From assembly GCA_964371075.1 (NCBI GenBank), contig CAYJKN010000006.1, forward strand, positions 124,001-188,000: a DNA stretch of 64,000 bases, given 5' to 3'. Shown piece after piece: positions 34,048 through 42,303 of the stretch (position 1 is its first letter; each line of letters starts with the position of its first letter). The notes under the pieces are model-generated. The model did not search any database and was not told the origin of the DNA. It worked only from the letters and a program-made list of their open reading frames with translations. The DNA is from UTCHB3 sp964371075 (GTDB lineage Bacteria > Bacteroidota > Ignavibacteria > Ignavibacteriales > Ignavibacteriaceae). Both the position numbers and the translations under genes were made by a program.

Positions 34048-34624
34048 AAATCCGGTATTGTTCGTCATAGGAAATGCACTCTCTGTGATGATTGAAAAGA
34101 TGTCGTCACCACTGGGTCAAAATGTCCAAATCGTGTTTGTTGGAACTGACGAAGAAGAATTAAAACAATATTCTTCGGGGAAAAAACTGATAGTTAATGA
34201 GGGGATCAGGGATTTTTACATCGATGAATCGATTCTTTATTTGAATCAAACTGAATTTGACAATTTGGAAAAAGCGATTACATATCTGATAAGCGGCACA
34301 AAAAATCTTTTTGTCCTCTTTTCTCTTAGTGATCCTTTATCACTTGCAATTACACCGATACTTGCTCAATCTGCCGGAAGATCAAAATGTGATCCGAGTT
34401 TTATCGGGGTTAATATGAACAATTATGATTCTCATGAAGAGAAAATTGCAAATGAAAACATCAACTATTTTTTAAAGAACCGCTACAGGTTTTATCTAAT
34501 CGAAAAAGAAGAAAACAACTTCTCGCTGCAAGCAAACGAGGAAAAATCGAACAGTGAATTGCTGGATGAGATAATCAATTCATTAGTGAAAAATTTAAAA
34601 CAGGCTGAATCAAAAATTAAGTAA
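34037..34624 (+). CDS. FtsZ-like degenerate N-terminal domain protein between ftsA and ftsZ
   Basis: The 195-aa protein belongs to no family I can name. By eye it aligns end to end with residues about 15-215 of the FtsZ next door. VQIVFVGTDEEELKQYSSGK matches VEFIAINTDAQCLDSNLASK, ITPILAQSAG matches AAPIVAQIAK, NYDSHEEKIANENI matches RYEGPNRMKNAEAGI, and KSNSELLDEIINSL matches KPNEILYEATKGI (helix H7). Both nucleotide loops are lost: GGGG is replaced by IGNA, and GGGTGTG by SDPLSLA. It stops before the C-terminal FtsZ domain. It overlaps ftsA by 11 bases and ends 13 bases before ftsZ, so it is co-expressed. A pseudo-GTPase partner or modulator of FtsZ is my inference. Confidence 0.75.
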   Translation: MIYKNPVLFVIGNALSVMIEKMSSPLGQNVQIVFVGTDEEELKQYSSGKKLIVNEGIRDFYIDESILYLNQTEFDNLEKAITYLISGTKNLFVLFSLSDPLSLAITPILAQSAGRSKCDPSFIGVNMNNYDSHEEKIANENINYFLKNRYRFYLIEKEENNFSLQANEEKSNSELLDEIINSLVKNLKQAESKIK

Positions 34625-34637
34625 TACTGGAGGTATT

Positions 34638-35957
34638 ATGTCCTTTGCAACATTGGAACAACAAGAAGTAATTTTACGCGCCAACCTTAAAGTTGTAGGT
34701 GTTGGTGGTGGAGGCTGTAACGCGGTAAATTCGATGATCAAACAGGGTCTCGAGGGAGTCGAGTTTATTGCAATCAACACCGATGCCCAATGTCTCGACT
34801 CAAACCTTGCTTCAAAAAAGGTTACAATCGGAACAAAAATCACGAAAGGTCTCGGTGCCGGAGCTAATCCTGAAGTTGGAAAAGCTGCCGCTGAAGAAGA
34901 TCGTGCAAAAATTGAAGAAGTGCTCATGGGTGCGGATATGGTATTTATAACCGTAGGCATGGGTGGAGGCACAGGAACGGGTGCTGCTCCAATAGTTGCA
35001 CAGATCGCAAAACAGAACGGCTCTCTTGTGGTTGCAATAGTTACCAAACCCTTCAGATATGAAGGTCCAAACAGAATGAAAAATGCTGAAGCAGGAATTC
35101 AGGAAGTGAAGAAGTATGTTGACAGTCTAATCATCGTACAAAACGCTAAACTTCATGATCTGCTCCACAAAGATGCACCTGCATTTTCAGGTTTCGATAA
35201 ACCAAACGAAATTCTTTATGAGGCAACCAAAGGTATTGCAGAAGTAATCACCTATGAAGGTATGATCAACTGCGATTTTGCGGATGTAAGAACTGTAATG
35301 CAGGCAAGTGGTCTGGCACTTATGGGAACAGGTACTGCTACTGGCGAAAACAGAGCAATTGAAGCTGCACAGAAGGCAATTTCAAGTCCTCTCCTCGAGG
35401 GAATGGATATCCGTGGTGCTAAATCGATGTTGGTTAACATTACTGCTTCAACAAATCTCACGATGCATGAAGTTCAGGATGGAATGGCAACAATTCAGGA
35501 AGCAGCCGGAGAAGATGCCAATGTTATCTTTGGTCTGGTTCAAAAAGAAGAAATGAAAGATTACCTTTCTTTTACAGTTATTGCCACAGGATTTGACAGC
35601 TCAAAGCAGAATAGCCGTCCAATTCCGACAGAAAAACCTGTTGAAAAACAGCAATCAAATCAATCCTTTTCGGGAGCGTATTCTCACAGCGCTGCTGCTG
35701 AAGCACAGGTTGTAACCCCAACTTTCCCGATCAGGGACCTTAACAAGGATGACATAAATACTCCTGCTTTTCTCAGAGAGCAATTAAGAGCTACCCATGG
35801 AACCGAATCTCAGGTTCAGGAGCAAAAATCGTTTGATTTCAAAGATTCAAAACAAGACAATGTTAATTCTTTGAAATTCAAGAGTAACCCCAACAGTGTA
35901 GCAAAGGAAGAAGATGATGATCAAAGTGCTTCATTCTTAAGAATGATCATGGATTAG
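34638..35957 (+). CDS. ftsZ: Cell-division tubulin homologue FtsZ
   Basis: The 439-aa protein has the GTP-binding segments GVGGGGCNAV and MGGGTGTGAAPIVA, the synergy-loop region NCDFADVRTVM containing the catalytic T7 aspartates, and a long variable C-terminal linker rich in Gln, Ser and Asp. It ends in a conserved-peptide-like DINTPAFLR segment (about residue 373) plus a further acidic tail. It forms the Z-ring. GGAGG precedes the ATG. It is the last gene of the cluster, followed by a terminator. Confidence 0.98.
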   Translation: MSFATLEQQEVILRANLKVVGVGGGGCNAVNSMIKQGLEGVEFIAINTDAQCLDSNLASKKVTIGTKITKGLGAGANPEVGKAAAEEDRAKIEEVLMGADMVFITVGMGGGTGTGAAPIVAQIAKQNGSLVVAIVTKPFRYEGPNRMKNAEAGIQEVKKYVDSLIIVQNAKLHDLLHKDAPAFSGFDKPNEILYEATKGIAEVITYEGMINCDFADVRTVMQASGLALMGTGTATGENRAIEAAQKAISSPLLEGMDIRGAKSMLVNITASTNLTMHEVQDGMATIQEAAGEDANVIFGLVQKEEMKDYLSFTVIATGFDSSKQNSRPIPTEKPVEKQQSNQSFSGAYSHSAAAEAQVVTPTFPIRDLNKDDINTPAFLREQLRATHGTESQVQEQKSFDFKDSKQDNVNSLKFKSNPNSVAKEEDDDQSASFLRMIMD

Positions 35958-35984
35958 CACAGCCCTTACACACTAAATACCTCC

Positions 35985-36031
35985 GTTTGGACGGTACACA
36001 TCAGCCGGTGTACCGTTCCAAACATTTTTTA
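35985..36031 (+). terminator. Rho-independent terminator of the dcw cluster
   Basis: A long stem pairs GTTTGG (35985-35990) and ACGGTACAC (35991-35999) with GTGTACCGT (36008-36016) and CCAAAC (36018-36023), with one bulged T at 36017 and an 8-base loop. ATTTTTTAA follows directly. It lies 28 bases after ftsZ. Confidence 0.88.
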
Positions 36032-36123
36032 ATATAAACCACACGACCACCAGCCTTTTTTCACTTTCAAATTGAGATAATATTGAGTAATTTTCAAGTG
36101 TAAATTTGAAAAAGGAGTGTACA

Positions 36124-36324
36124 ATGAAAATGCAGATTGATATTGATAAAGAAATGCTTGATGAAGCAATGAAACTTGGCAAACATGATAGCAAAAAAGC
36201 GACTATTGATGCAGCCATAAAAGAGTACATTGCCCGGAAGAAACGAATTGAAATTAAAGAACTTTTTGGTTCGGTAGAGTATGATCCAGAATATGATTAC
36301 AAACAATTAAGACAAGCTCGTTGA
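36124..36324 (+). CDS. vapB: VapB-family antitoxin
   Basis: The 66-aa product has the small VapB/DUF2191 plan: an N-terminal DNA-binding strand-helix part (MKMQIDIDKEMLDEAMKLG, KKATIDAAIKEYI) and a C-terminal acidic tail that wraps the toxin (SVEYDPEYDYKQLRQ). ATG 36124 is preceded by AAGGAG. The stop overlaps the TTG start of the toxin gene (TTGA). It would repress its own operon and neutralise VapC. Confidence 0.85.
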   Translation: MKMQIDIDKEMLDEAMKLGKHDSKKATIDAAIKEYIARKKRIEIKELFGSVEYDPEYDYKQLRQAR

Positions 36325-36719
36325 AAGTAATTGTTGATACTTGTGTTTGGACAAGCGTGCTGCGGAAACAGCCGCTAAAATCTTCCTGAAAAGATAAGCT
36401 GCTTGAACAATTGATTGAGTCCGATCAAATAATCATGTTAGGCCCGATCAGACAGGAATTATTGTCAGGGATAAAAGATGACAAAAAATTTGATGATTTA
36501 AAAAGCAAACTTATCTGGTATGATGACTTTGAGATAAAAACTGCCGATTACGAATTAGCTGCGTCGTTATTTAATAAATTAAAATCGAAAGGAATACAGG
36601 GATCCAATATCGATTTCCTAATCTGTGCAGTAACCCTGAATAATAATCTGAGCATATACACTTATGATCAGGATTTTTTTCGTTTTTCTGGCGTAATACC
36701 AATTAAGCTGGTTCAATAA
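36321..36719 (+). pseudogene. vapC: VapC-type PIN toxin interrupted by an in-frame TGA
   Basis: The frame opens with TTG at 36321 (coupled to vapB) and encodes KVIVDTCVWTSVL, the PIN N-terminus with its catalytic Asp. TGA occurs at codon 23 (36387-36389). The same frame then continues for 109 codons with the rest of the PIN domain (IRQELLSG, TADYELAAS, GSNIDFLICAVTL). Removing the stop would give a normal 132-aa VapC, and no frameshift is needed. The nuclease is therefore probably inactive. Restart downstream would lack the first Asp. Confidence 0.85.
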
Positions 36720-37044
36720 CCTTTCAAAAAGATTATTTGAGGGAAATGAGGATATAACCTTCTTTCCCTCGGAAAACTTCTATTCTCCACCCTCAGAAAA
36801 CCTAACCTCAGCAACTGATGTAGAGGTGCCGTATGGGTAGAGATGGAATAAATACAATCATGACCTGGTTAGGGGCCATGTATGGGTAGAGCAATCTCAC
36901 AAAGTATTTCGACCCCTTGAGATCAATTAAAATAAAACCCCCAATCTCCCTAAGACCAACACATGGGGGAACCTTAATTGCAGTTTGCTTGTAAAACAGT
37001 TATTCATAACTTGCAGTTGTGATTTCTAAAAAATTGGACAAATA
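36720..37044. other. Gene-free stretch with a duplicated 12-mer
   Basis: These 325 bases hold no convincing ORF or RNA gene. The 12-mer GTATGGGTAGAG occurs twice, at 36831-36842 and 36880-36891. A CCCCCA (about 36942) and TGGGGG (about 36964) pair could form a weak hairpin. The promoter of porD should lie near the right end but has no clear consensus. Confidence 0.4.
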
Positions 37045-37920
37045 ATGAAGAAGCTGATATTTTTATTTTTTCTAACCACAAATATTGTTTTTAGTCAGGA
37101 GCTTGATGCTACTGTTATCGTAAATTCTGAGAATTTATCGATCCGTTACCGTGAAATCCTTGCTGATTTTGGGCCAATGGTTCAGACTTATCTTAACACG
37201 ACTAAATTCAGCGGCTCGCCTTGGGAATATGAGAAGGTAAAATGCAGTTTTAATGTTTTTTTTAGTACAGTAAGCGATGAATCCAATTACACCGCTCAAG
37301 TGGTAGTAACAAGTATGCGACGGGTTTACCAAAGTCAAAAGTTTTCACCTATGATGGTGGTTAACGATGGAACATGGGCTTTTGTTTATGAAAAAAATCA
37401 GTCAATCTTTTTTGATCCCAACTATTTTAACGGACTCACTTCATTTCTCGACTATTATGCTTATATGATCATCGGTTTCGAAAATGATTCTTGGGAAAGG
37501 GGAGCCGGCACACCATTTTTTCAAAAAGCGTTTGATCTTGTAAATCTGGCAAATGGGAGAAGAGCCACAGGGTGGGAAGCCGGATCAAGTTATAACAAAT
37601 CAGATTTTGTTCAAAATATTCTTGATAATAAATATAGTGCATTCAGAGATGCAACAACAGAATATCACCGTGGAATTGATATTTACACTAAAAATAAAGC
37701 AAAGGGGCAGGAACTGATAGTTAAGATGATAAAAGCTCTTGATCAGATGAAATCAAAAATTGATTTCAGAAGTGTTTATTTAAAGGTTTTCTTTGATGCC
37801 AAAAGTGGTGAGATTATCGAATACTTAAAAGACTATCCTGAAAAGTCGATCTTCAAAATATTAAAAACCGTGGATCCCCCAAGACTTGCAAAGTATGACG
37901 AGATTCTTCGGGCCGAATAA
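37045..37920 (+). CDS. porD: DUF4835 / PorD-like type IX secretion accessory protein
   Basis: The 291-aa protein has a cleavable signal (MKKLIFLFFLTTNIVFSQ). DUF4835 features follow: ELDATVIVNSENL at the mature start, the strand/loop TSFLDYYAYMIIGFENDSW, and GTPFFQKAFDLVNLA. DUF4835 includes PorD, required for T9SS function in Porphyromonas. It fits with the T9SS sorting domains on three proteins in this window. The gene converges on the GH18 gene. Assignment is to the family; the symbol rests on the PorD relationship. Confidence 0.8.
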   Translation: MKKLIFLFFLTTNIVFSQELDATVIVNSENLSIRYREILADFGPMVQTYLNTTKFSGSPWEYEKVKCSFNVFFSTVSDESNYTAQVVVTSMRRVYQSQKFSPMMVVNDGTWAFVYEKNQSIFFDPNYFNGLTSFLDYYAYMIIGFENDSWERGAGTPFFQKAFDLVNLANGRRATGWEAGSSYNKSDFVQNILDNKYSAFRDATTEYHRGIDIYTKNKAKGQELIVKMIKALDQMKSKIDFRSVYLKVFFDAKSGEIIEYLKDYPEKSIFKILKTVDPPRLAKYDEILRAE

Positions 37921-37932
37921 TAATTGGGATCA

Positions 37933-37961
37933 GGAAGAATATTTATAACCAATATTCTTCC
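37933..37961. terminator. Intercistronic hairpin between convergent genes
   Basis: GGAAGAATATT (37933-37943) and AATATTCTTCC (37951-37961) form a perfect 11-bp stem with a 7-base loop. Flanking AATTGGGAT and ATCCAATT extend it imperfectly. There is no long T-run, but its position between the ends of two convergent genes suggests a bidirectional terminator. Confidence 0.55.
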
Positions 37962-37978
37962 TGTCAATTCCCATCCAA

Positions 37979-39439
37979 TTACTTCAATATTTGAAGTTTT
38001 ACCATCATTGATTTAATTCCAACAACCGAACCTGTCGTAATTCTCACAATATAAGTTCCTGAAGAAAGACCATTCCCAATGTTTACCGGTTCACTGTATC
38101 TTCCCGGTGAAAGGAAACCAAAGTCTTTTTCATAAATCACACGTCCGAGTAAATCATAAAGAGTTAAACTTGAACTGCCGGCTTCCGGTACAGTAAAGAC
38201 AATGGTAGCAGATGAATTTCCTGCACCTGAACTTGATGAAAAAGGATTTGGAAAAGCAGATATCTGATATTCCCGGGGTAATGACTCCTCATTTTCAACA
38301 GATGTTGGTGCCAGGTATTTACTTAATTCTGTCCACAGTTCGGTTCTGTCCCTGTCGTAACCCAAAGCCCACATGCCAACGCCCCTGTAATTTTTCTGTT
38401 TGGCAAGATTAAATTTTAAGGCAGTACTGCTGTCATCATCAAACCACACCTGATTAAATTTGTTGTTATTTGGGATTGTATAATAAACAGTCTGCGATGA
38501 AGTATGCCAAATAAGAGTGTAAAACTGAGATTGAGCCATGGCTGCATAAACTCTGGGATGTCCGATATATGAGCTGACAGTGGCCCCGGGTTGATTGGTA
38601 TTTGCCACCCACTCACATCCATAATAGGGAACACCTAGGATCAACTTTTCGGGTGGGCATCCGGCATATTGAGTATTCACTGTGTTGGTTATATTGTAAC
38701 CTCCACCTGTAAGAGGGGCTGAGGGACCCGTTGTGGTGCTCCATGATCCATAAAAATCATAACCCATTATAAATATATAATCGCATGAAGCGGCAAGCCC
38801 TTGAAGATTCCATCCACTCCAGTTAACTGCAGGACCGGCAAAAGAGACCTCTTTCCCCGGGAGCTCAGTGTGAATATAGTTGGTTAATTCTGTCATAAAA
38901 CCATTGATTACGAACCCTCGATCGGCAGTGTTAAGGCTTTCAAAGTCGATGTTTACTCCATCAAGCGAATATTGGTTGATAGTTGCTTTAACTTTTGCAA
39001 AGAAGTTTTGTTTTGCTGTTGCATTTGTAATCAACCAGTGAATTTGTGATCCATCAAAATTGACGGCAGTCATAATCACTTTTACACCATTTTGGTGGGC
39101 TGTATTAATCATATTTGTCCATGGCCACCCCGATGGATTGCTGACATTTCCGAGAGAGTCGATCTGGAAGTCGAAAGCAGAAATATGGGTAATAATATCA
39201 TATCTAAGCCAGGTAAGTGCACCCGGATATTCCCAATAGGGGAGAAAACCAAAAACTATTTTTGCATTACCTGCAGATTTATCAAATTGCAGAGGGATTA
39301 TCGCATCGGATTCTGAAATACCTTTATCATAGGGTCTTGATTTGTAAAATTCGAGATCTGATTGATGGATCGAACGATGTTCCTGTGCATACATCATTGC
39401 AGAAAGAACCAGGAACAGGATAAGGGGACTAAACTTCAT
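37979..39439 (-). CDS. Secreted GH18-family glycoside hydrolase with T9SS sorting domain
   Basis: The 486-aa protein has a signal peptide (MKFSPLILFLVLSAMMYAQ). The GH18 barrel motif is DGVNIDFE with catalytic Glu167, followed by family segments IFIMGYDFYGSW and LGVPYYGCEW and a C-terminal barrel strand GVGMWALGYD. A T9SS type-A sorting domain ends the protein (about residue 405 onward, FPNPFSSS, SSGTYIVRITTG). It is probably exported to the cell surface and cleaves chitin or a related N-acetylglucosamine polymer. The substrate is inferred from family only. Confidence 0.9.
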   Translation of the reverse strand: MKFSPLILFLVLSAMMYAQEHRSIHQSDLEFYKSRPYDKGISESDAIIPLQFDKSAGNAKIVFGFLPYWEYPGALTWLRYDIITHISAFDFQIDSLGNVSNPSGWPWTNMINTAHQNGVKVIMTAVNFDGSQIHWLITNATAKQNFFAKVKATINQYSLDGVNIDFESLNTADRGFVINGFMTELTNYIHTELPGKEVSFAGPAVNWSGWNLQGLAASCDYIFIMGYDFYGSWSTTTGPSAPLTGGGYNITNTVNTQYAGCPPEKLILGVPYYGCEWVANTNQPGATVSSYIGHPRVYAAMAQSQFYTLIWHTSSQTVYYTIPNNNKFNQVWFDDDSSTALKFNLAKQKNYRGVGMWALGYDRDRTELWTELSKYLAPTSVENEESLPREYQISAFPNPFSSSSGAGNSSATIVFTVPEAGSSSLTLYDLLGRVIYEKDFGFLSPGRYSEPVNIGNGLSSGTYIVRITTGSVVGIKSMMVKLQILK

Positions 39440-39444
39440 AACTA

Positions 39445-39900
39445 CTATATTCCAAAAAGTTTTTTAAATTCATCATTTTGTTTTTCGAGGTCTTTAATTT
39501 TCTCGAGTTCTTCTTTTTCATTACCCTTGCTAAAAAAACGAGCGATAAAATCTTCGGAGGTCATCGTTTCACAACAGCTCTTTTTTCCATAGTTAATCAC
39601 CTCGTGATCGGAGGAGACAACAATAATATTTCTGGGGTTCTTCGATCTGTCAATTTCATCTTTAATAACAAGATCAGCAGGTCTTGAATCGGAGTAAATA
39701 ATGGACATTTTGCTGCTTCTAATCAGATCATTCATGAATCCATCAAGAAACAGGGTCACCTTGTTATTTGAGTTACCAAATGCGCGGTCAAGTTGCACGA
39801 CAAGTTGCTCCCTCACAAAAATTTTATCACTTTTTATTTTATTTTTAAGAGATGGAATTTTACCCATCAGGTTGTTTCCATCAATAAAATATATTCTCAT
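39445..39900 (-). CDS. NYN-domain (YacP-like) putative RNase
   Basis: The 151-aa protein resembles the YacP/DUF901 NYN family: IYFIDGNNLMGKI at the start carries the acidic active-site residue, VTLFLDGF is a middle strand, and PADLVIKDEIDRSKNPRNIIVVSSDHEV holds the other conserved acidic residues. The NYN fold is PIN-like and acts on RNA. A Glu/Lys-rich helical tail follows. The TTG one codon before the ATG was not used. It is tandem with the upstream cydB on the minus strand, 8 bases away, so it may be transcribed with it. Confidence 0.8.
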   Translation of the reverse strand: MRIYFIDGNNLMGKIPSLKNKIKSDKIFVREQLVVQLDRAFGNSNNKVTLFLDGFMNDLIRSSKMSIIYSDSRPADLVIKDEIDRSKNPRNIIVVSSDHEVINYGKKSCCETMTSEDFIARFFSKGNEKEELEKIKDLEKQNDEFKKLFGI

Positions 39901-39910
39901 CAAATATCCT

Positions 39911-40942
39911 TTAGTAACTCATATGATCCATCTTAACTTTGCCTCTAAAAACCCAGTAAATGCTTATTGTATAAGCGATTACAAACGGGATGCCGATGGC
40001 TGCCATAGTTAACATGATCTCCAAAGTGGTTTCTGAAGACGCAGCATTATAGATCGTTAAATTATATTCAGGCGATATGGAAGATACGAGGAAATTGGGG
40101 AACAAACCCACCGCAAATAATGCCATAAGGCTGAGAATAGCAGCAGAAGATGAAAGGAAAGCCAGGAAATCTTTACCCCGTTGAATCTCTCTCGGGATAT
40201 TTGCAATTGCCATCATGTTCAAAAAAGCGAGTAAAAAGAAGCCCGGGTGTGCTCTGAATGGCTCAACCATGTGGGGTATATAAATCAGAGTGGCAAGTGT
40301 GGTTGTTGCGTAACAGATGACAAAAAAGATTATGGAATTATTGATCCATCCTCTAACTTGTTTTTGGAGTTCACCATCGGTTTTCATAGCGAGATAAATT
40401 GAACCGTGCATCATAAAAGCCGCAAGTGTGGTCATACCTACAAGAAGGGCGTAGGGGTTTAACATCTCAAAAATGGAAATATACAGCTCCTTGTCCTTTC
40501 CTATCGGAACCCCCTGGATGATATTTCCAATTGTTACACCAATCAGGATTGCGATGGCTATACTTGCAATTGAAAAAGCCCTGTCCCAAAAAGCCCTCCA
40601 TCTTTTACCCTCTTCCTTACTTCTCACTTCTATCGAGATTGCTCTAAAAATAAGCATAAAAAGAAGCAGCATAAACGGGATATAAAATCCTGAGAAAGCG
40701 GTGGCATAAACATCAGGGAATGCTGCAAAGAGGGCACCTCCACCCGTTACCAACCAAACCTCGTTACCATCCCACACCGGACCTATTGAGTTAAGGAGAA
40801 TCCTTCTGTCAAGATCTGATTTTGTTAACAGATGAAGAGAACCAACACCAAGATCGAAGCCGTCGAGAATTCCATAACCGGCGAGAAGGACGCCGATGAG
40901 GATAAACCAAATGGTATTTATATCAAATGAGAATTCCATCAT
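39911..40942 (-). CDS. cydB: Cytochrome bd ubiquinol oxidase subunit II
   Basis: The 343-aa subunit has many hydrophobic segments and the CydB-specific N-terminal motif GYGILDGFDLGVG, NSIGPVWDGNEVWL and the FPDVYATAFSG segment. With CydA it forms a high-affinity quinol:O2 oxidoreductase in the inner membrane. The start overlaps the cydA stop (ATGATGG), so the two subunits are translationally coupled. Confidence 0.95.
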   Translation of the reverse strand: MMEFSFDINTIWFILIGVLLAGYGILDGFDLGVGSLHLLTKSDLDRRILLNSIGPVWDGNEVWLVTGGGALFAAFPDVYATAFSGFYIPFMLLLFMLIFRAISIEVRSKEEGKRWRAFWDRAFSIASIAIAILIGVTIGNIIQGVPIGKDKELYISIFEMLNPYALLVGMTTLAAFMMHGSIYLAMKTDGELQKQVRGWINNSIIFFVICYATTTLATLIYIPHMVEPFRAHPGFFLLAFLNMMAIANIPREIQRGKDFLAFLSSSAAILSLMALFAVGLFPNFLVSSISPEYNLTIYNAASSETTLEIMLTMAAIGIPFVIAYTISIYWVFRGKVKMDHMSY

Positions 40943-42303
40943 AACTCCGTCATTCTTAGGTTTTCAGAAAAATCGAGTTCCTTGGTTTTGGCTTCGGGAC
41001 CGTGTTTTATTTTCTTATCGAGGAGGTACAGGAAAACGACAAAAAGTCCGGCATAAATGAGAGTGAAAAGAATGAGTGAAAAGATAATATGCTCGGATGT
41101 AACAGTTTTTGAAAGTCCATCAGACGTTTTAAGCAGACCATAAACAATCCAAGGTTGTCGGCCAATCTCGGCAGTGTACCAGCCAATCTGATTTCCGATC
41201 TGAGGCAGCAGCACAGAAAGGACAAGAATTTTTAACCATAAAATCGAAGTGAAAAGTTTACCGCGCCACCAAAGAAAAATTGAGATGAGAGTGAGCCCAA
41301 TAAGTGAAAAACCGATAGTCACCATCAAATGATATGTTTGAAAAGTTATGTTAACAGGGGGAGTTTCATCTTTGGGAAAACTGTCCAATCCCCTTATGGG
41401 CACGGCAGGATCACCATGAATCAAAAAACTTAACATTCCCGGAATAGCAATTCCATAAACTTCTTTATCAGTTTCGTTCACCCAGCCAAACATGTAAAGA
41501 GCGCCGGGGGAGAGAGAGTCGTAATGGGCTTCCATAGCAGCAAGTTTTGCGGGCTGATTTTCAGCCACTCCTGAAGCACTGGAATGACCTGTAAAAAGTT
41601 GAAACAGAGATGCAAACAATGCCACAAGAAGGGCGATCTTCAAACCGGCTTTTGCTATCTCTTCATGTCTTTTTTTAATCAGGTAATATGCACTCACGGA
41701 GATCACAAGGAAAGCTCCTGCAAGGAAGGCTCCACCGAGTGTATGACTCAGGCGGTCAACACTGGAGGGGTTAAAAACCATCGACCAAAAATCTGTTATC
41801 TCAGCTCTTACAATACCGTCGTTGTTTACAAGTGAGTATCCTGCCGGAGTCTGTTGCCACGAATTGGCGACAACTATCCAGACAGCACTCATCATCGAAC
41901 CGAGAGAAACCATACAAGTGGCAAAAAAGTGAGTTTTTTTGCCTACCCGGTTCCATCCGAAGAGCAAAATTGCCAGGAATCCCGATTCCAGGAAAAAAGC
42001 AAAAATACCTTCTGCGGCAAGTGCACTTCCAAAAATATCGCCAACAAACCGGGAATAAGTTGCCCAGTTGGTTCCAAATTCAAATTCCATCACAATTCCG
42101 GTGGCGACCCCCATCGCAAAGGTTAAAGCAAAAATCTTAACCCAAAACTTTGTCATCACTTCATACATTTTGTTGCCGGTTTTAAGATACATCCCTTCCA
42201 TAATAACGAGGATGATGCCGAGCCCAATTGACAAAGGAGGGTAGATATAATGAAAAGAGATGGTAAAGGCAAACTGGAGCCTTGCCCATAATTCTGTTGT
42301 CAT
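40939..42303 (-). CDS. cydA: Cytochrome bd ubiquinol oxidase subunit I
   Basis: The 454-aa subunit has the CydA heme and quinol-binding features: RLQFAFTISFHYIYPPLSIG at the start, GVATGIVMEFEFGTNW, the quinol loop region and GRQPWIVYGLLKT near the C-terminus. Together with CydB it reduces O2 with low-O2 affinity. The ATG overlaps the stop of the upstream kinase gene by 4 bases, so kinase, cydA and cydB form one operon. Confidence 0.95.
   Translation of the reverse strand: MTTELWARLQFAFTISFHYIYPPLSIGLGIILVIMEGMYLKTGNKMYEVMTKFWVKIFALTFAMGVATGIVMEFEFGTNWATYSRFVGDIFGSALAAEGIFAFFLESGFLAILLFGWNRVGKKTHFFATCMVSLGSMMSAVWIVVANSWQQTPAGYSLVNNDGIVRAEITDFWSMVFNPSSVDRLSHTLGGAFLAGAFLVISVSAYYLIKKRHEEIAKAGLKIALLVALFASLFQLFTGHSSASGVAENQPAKLAAMEAHYDSLSPGALYMFGWVNETDKEVYGIAIPGMLSFLIHGDPAVPIRGLDSFPKDETPPVNITFQTYHLMVTIGFSLIGLTLISIFLWWRGKLFTSILWLKILVLSVLLPQIGNQIGWYTAEIGRQPWIVYGLLKTSDGLSKTVTSEHIIFSLILFTLIYAGLFVVFLYLLDKKIKHGPEAKTKELDFSENLRMTEL

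Noticed and set aside
34610..35047. 145-aa frame antisense to ftsZ
   Set aside because: It is a reverse-strand shadow of the highly conserved FtsZ sequence and has no binding site or family signature.
36387..36389. TGA as a selenocysteine codon in vapC
   Set aside because: PIN toxins have no conserved cysteine at this site, and no SECIS-like hairpin was seen after it. A nonsense mutation is simpler.
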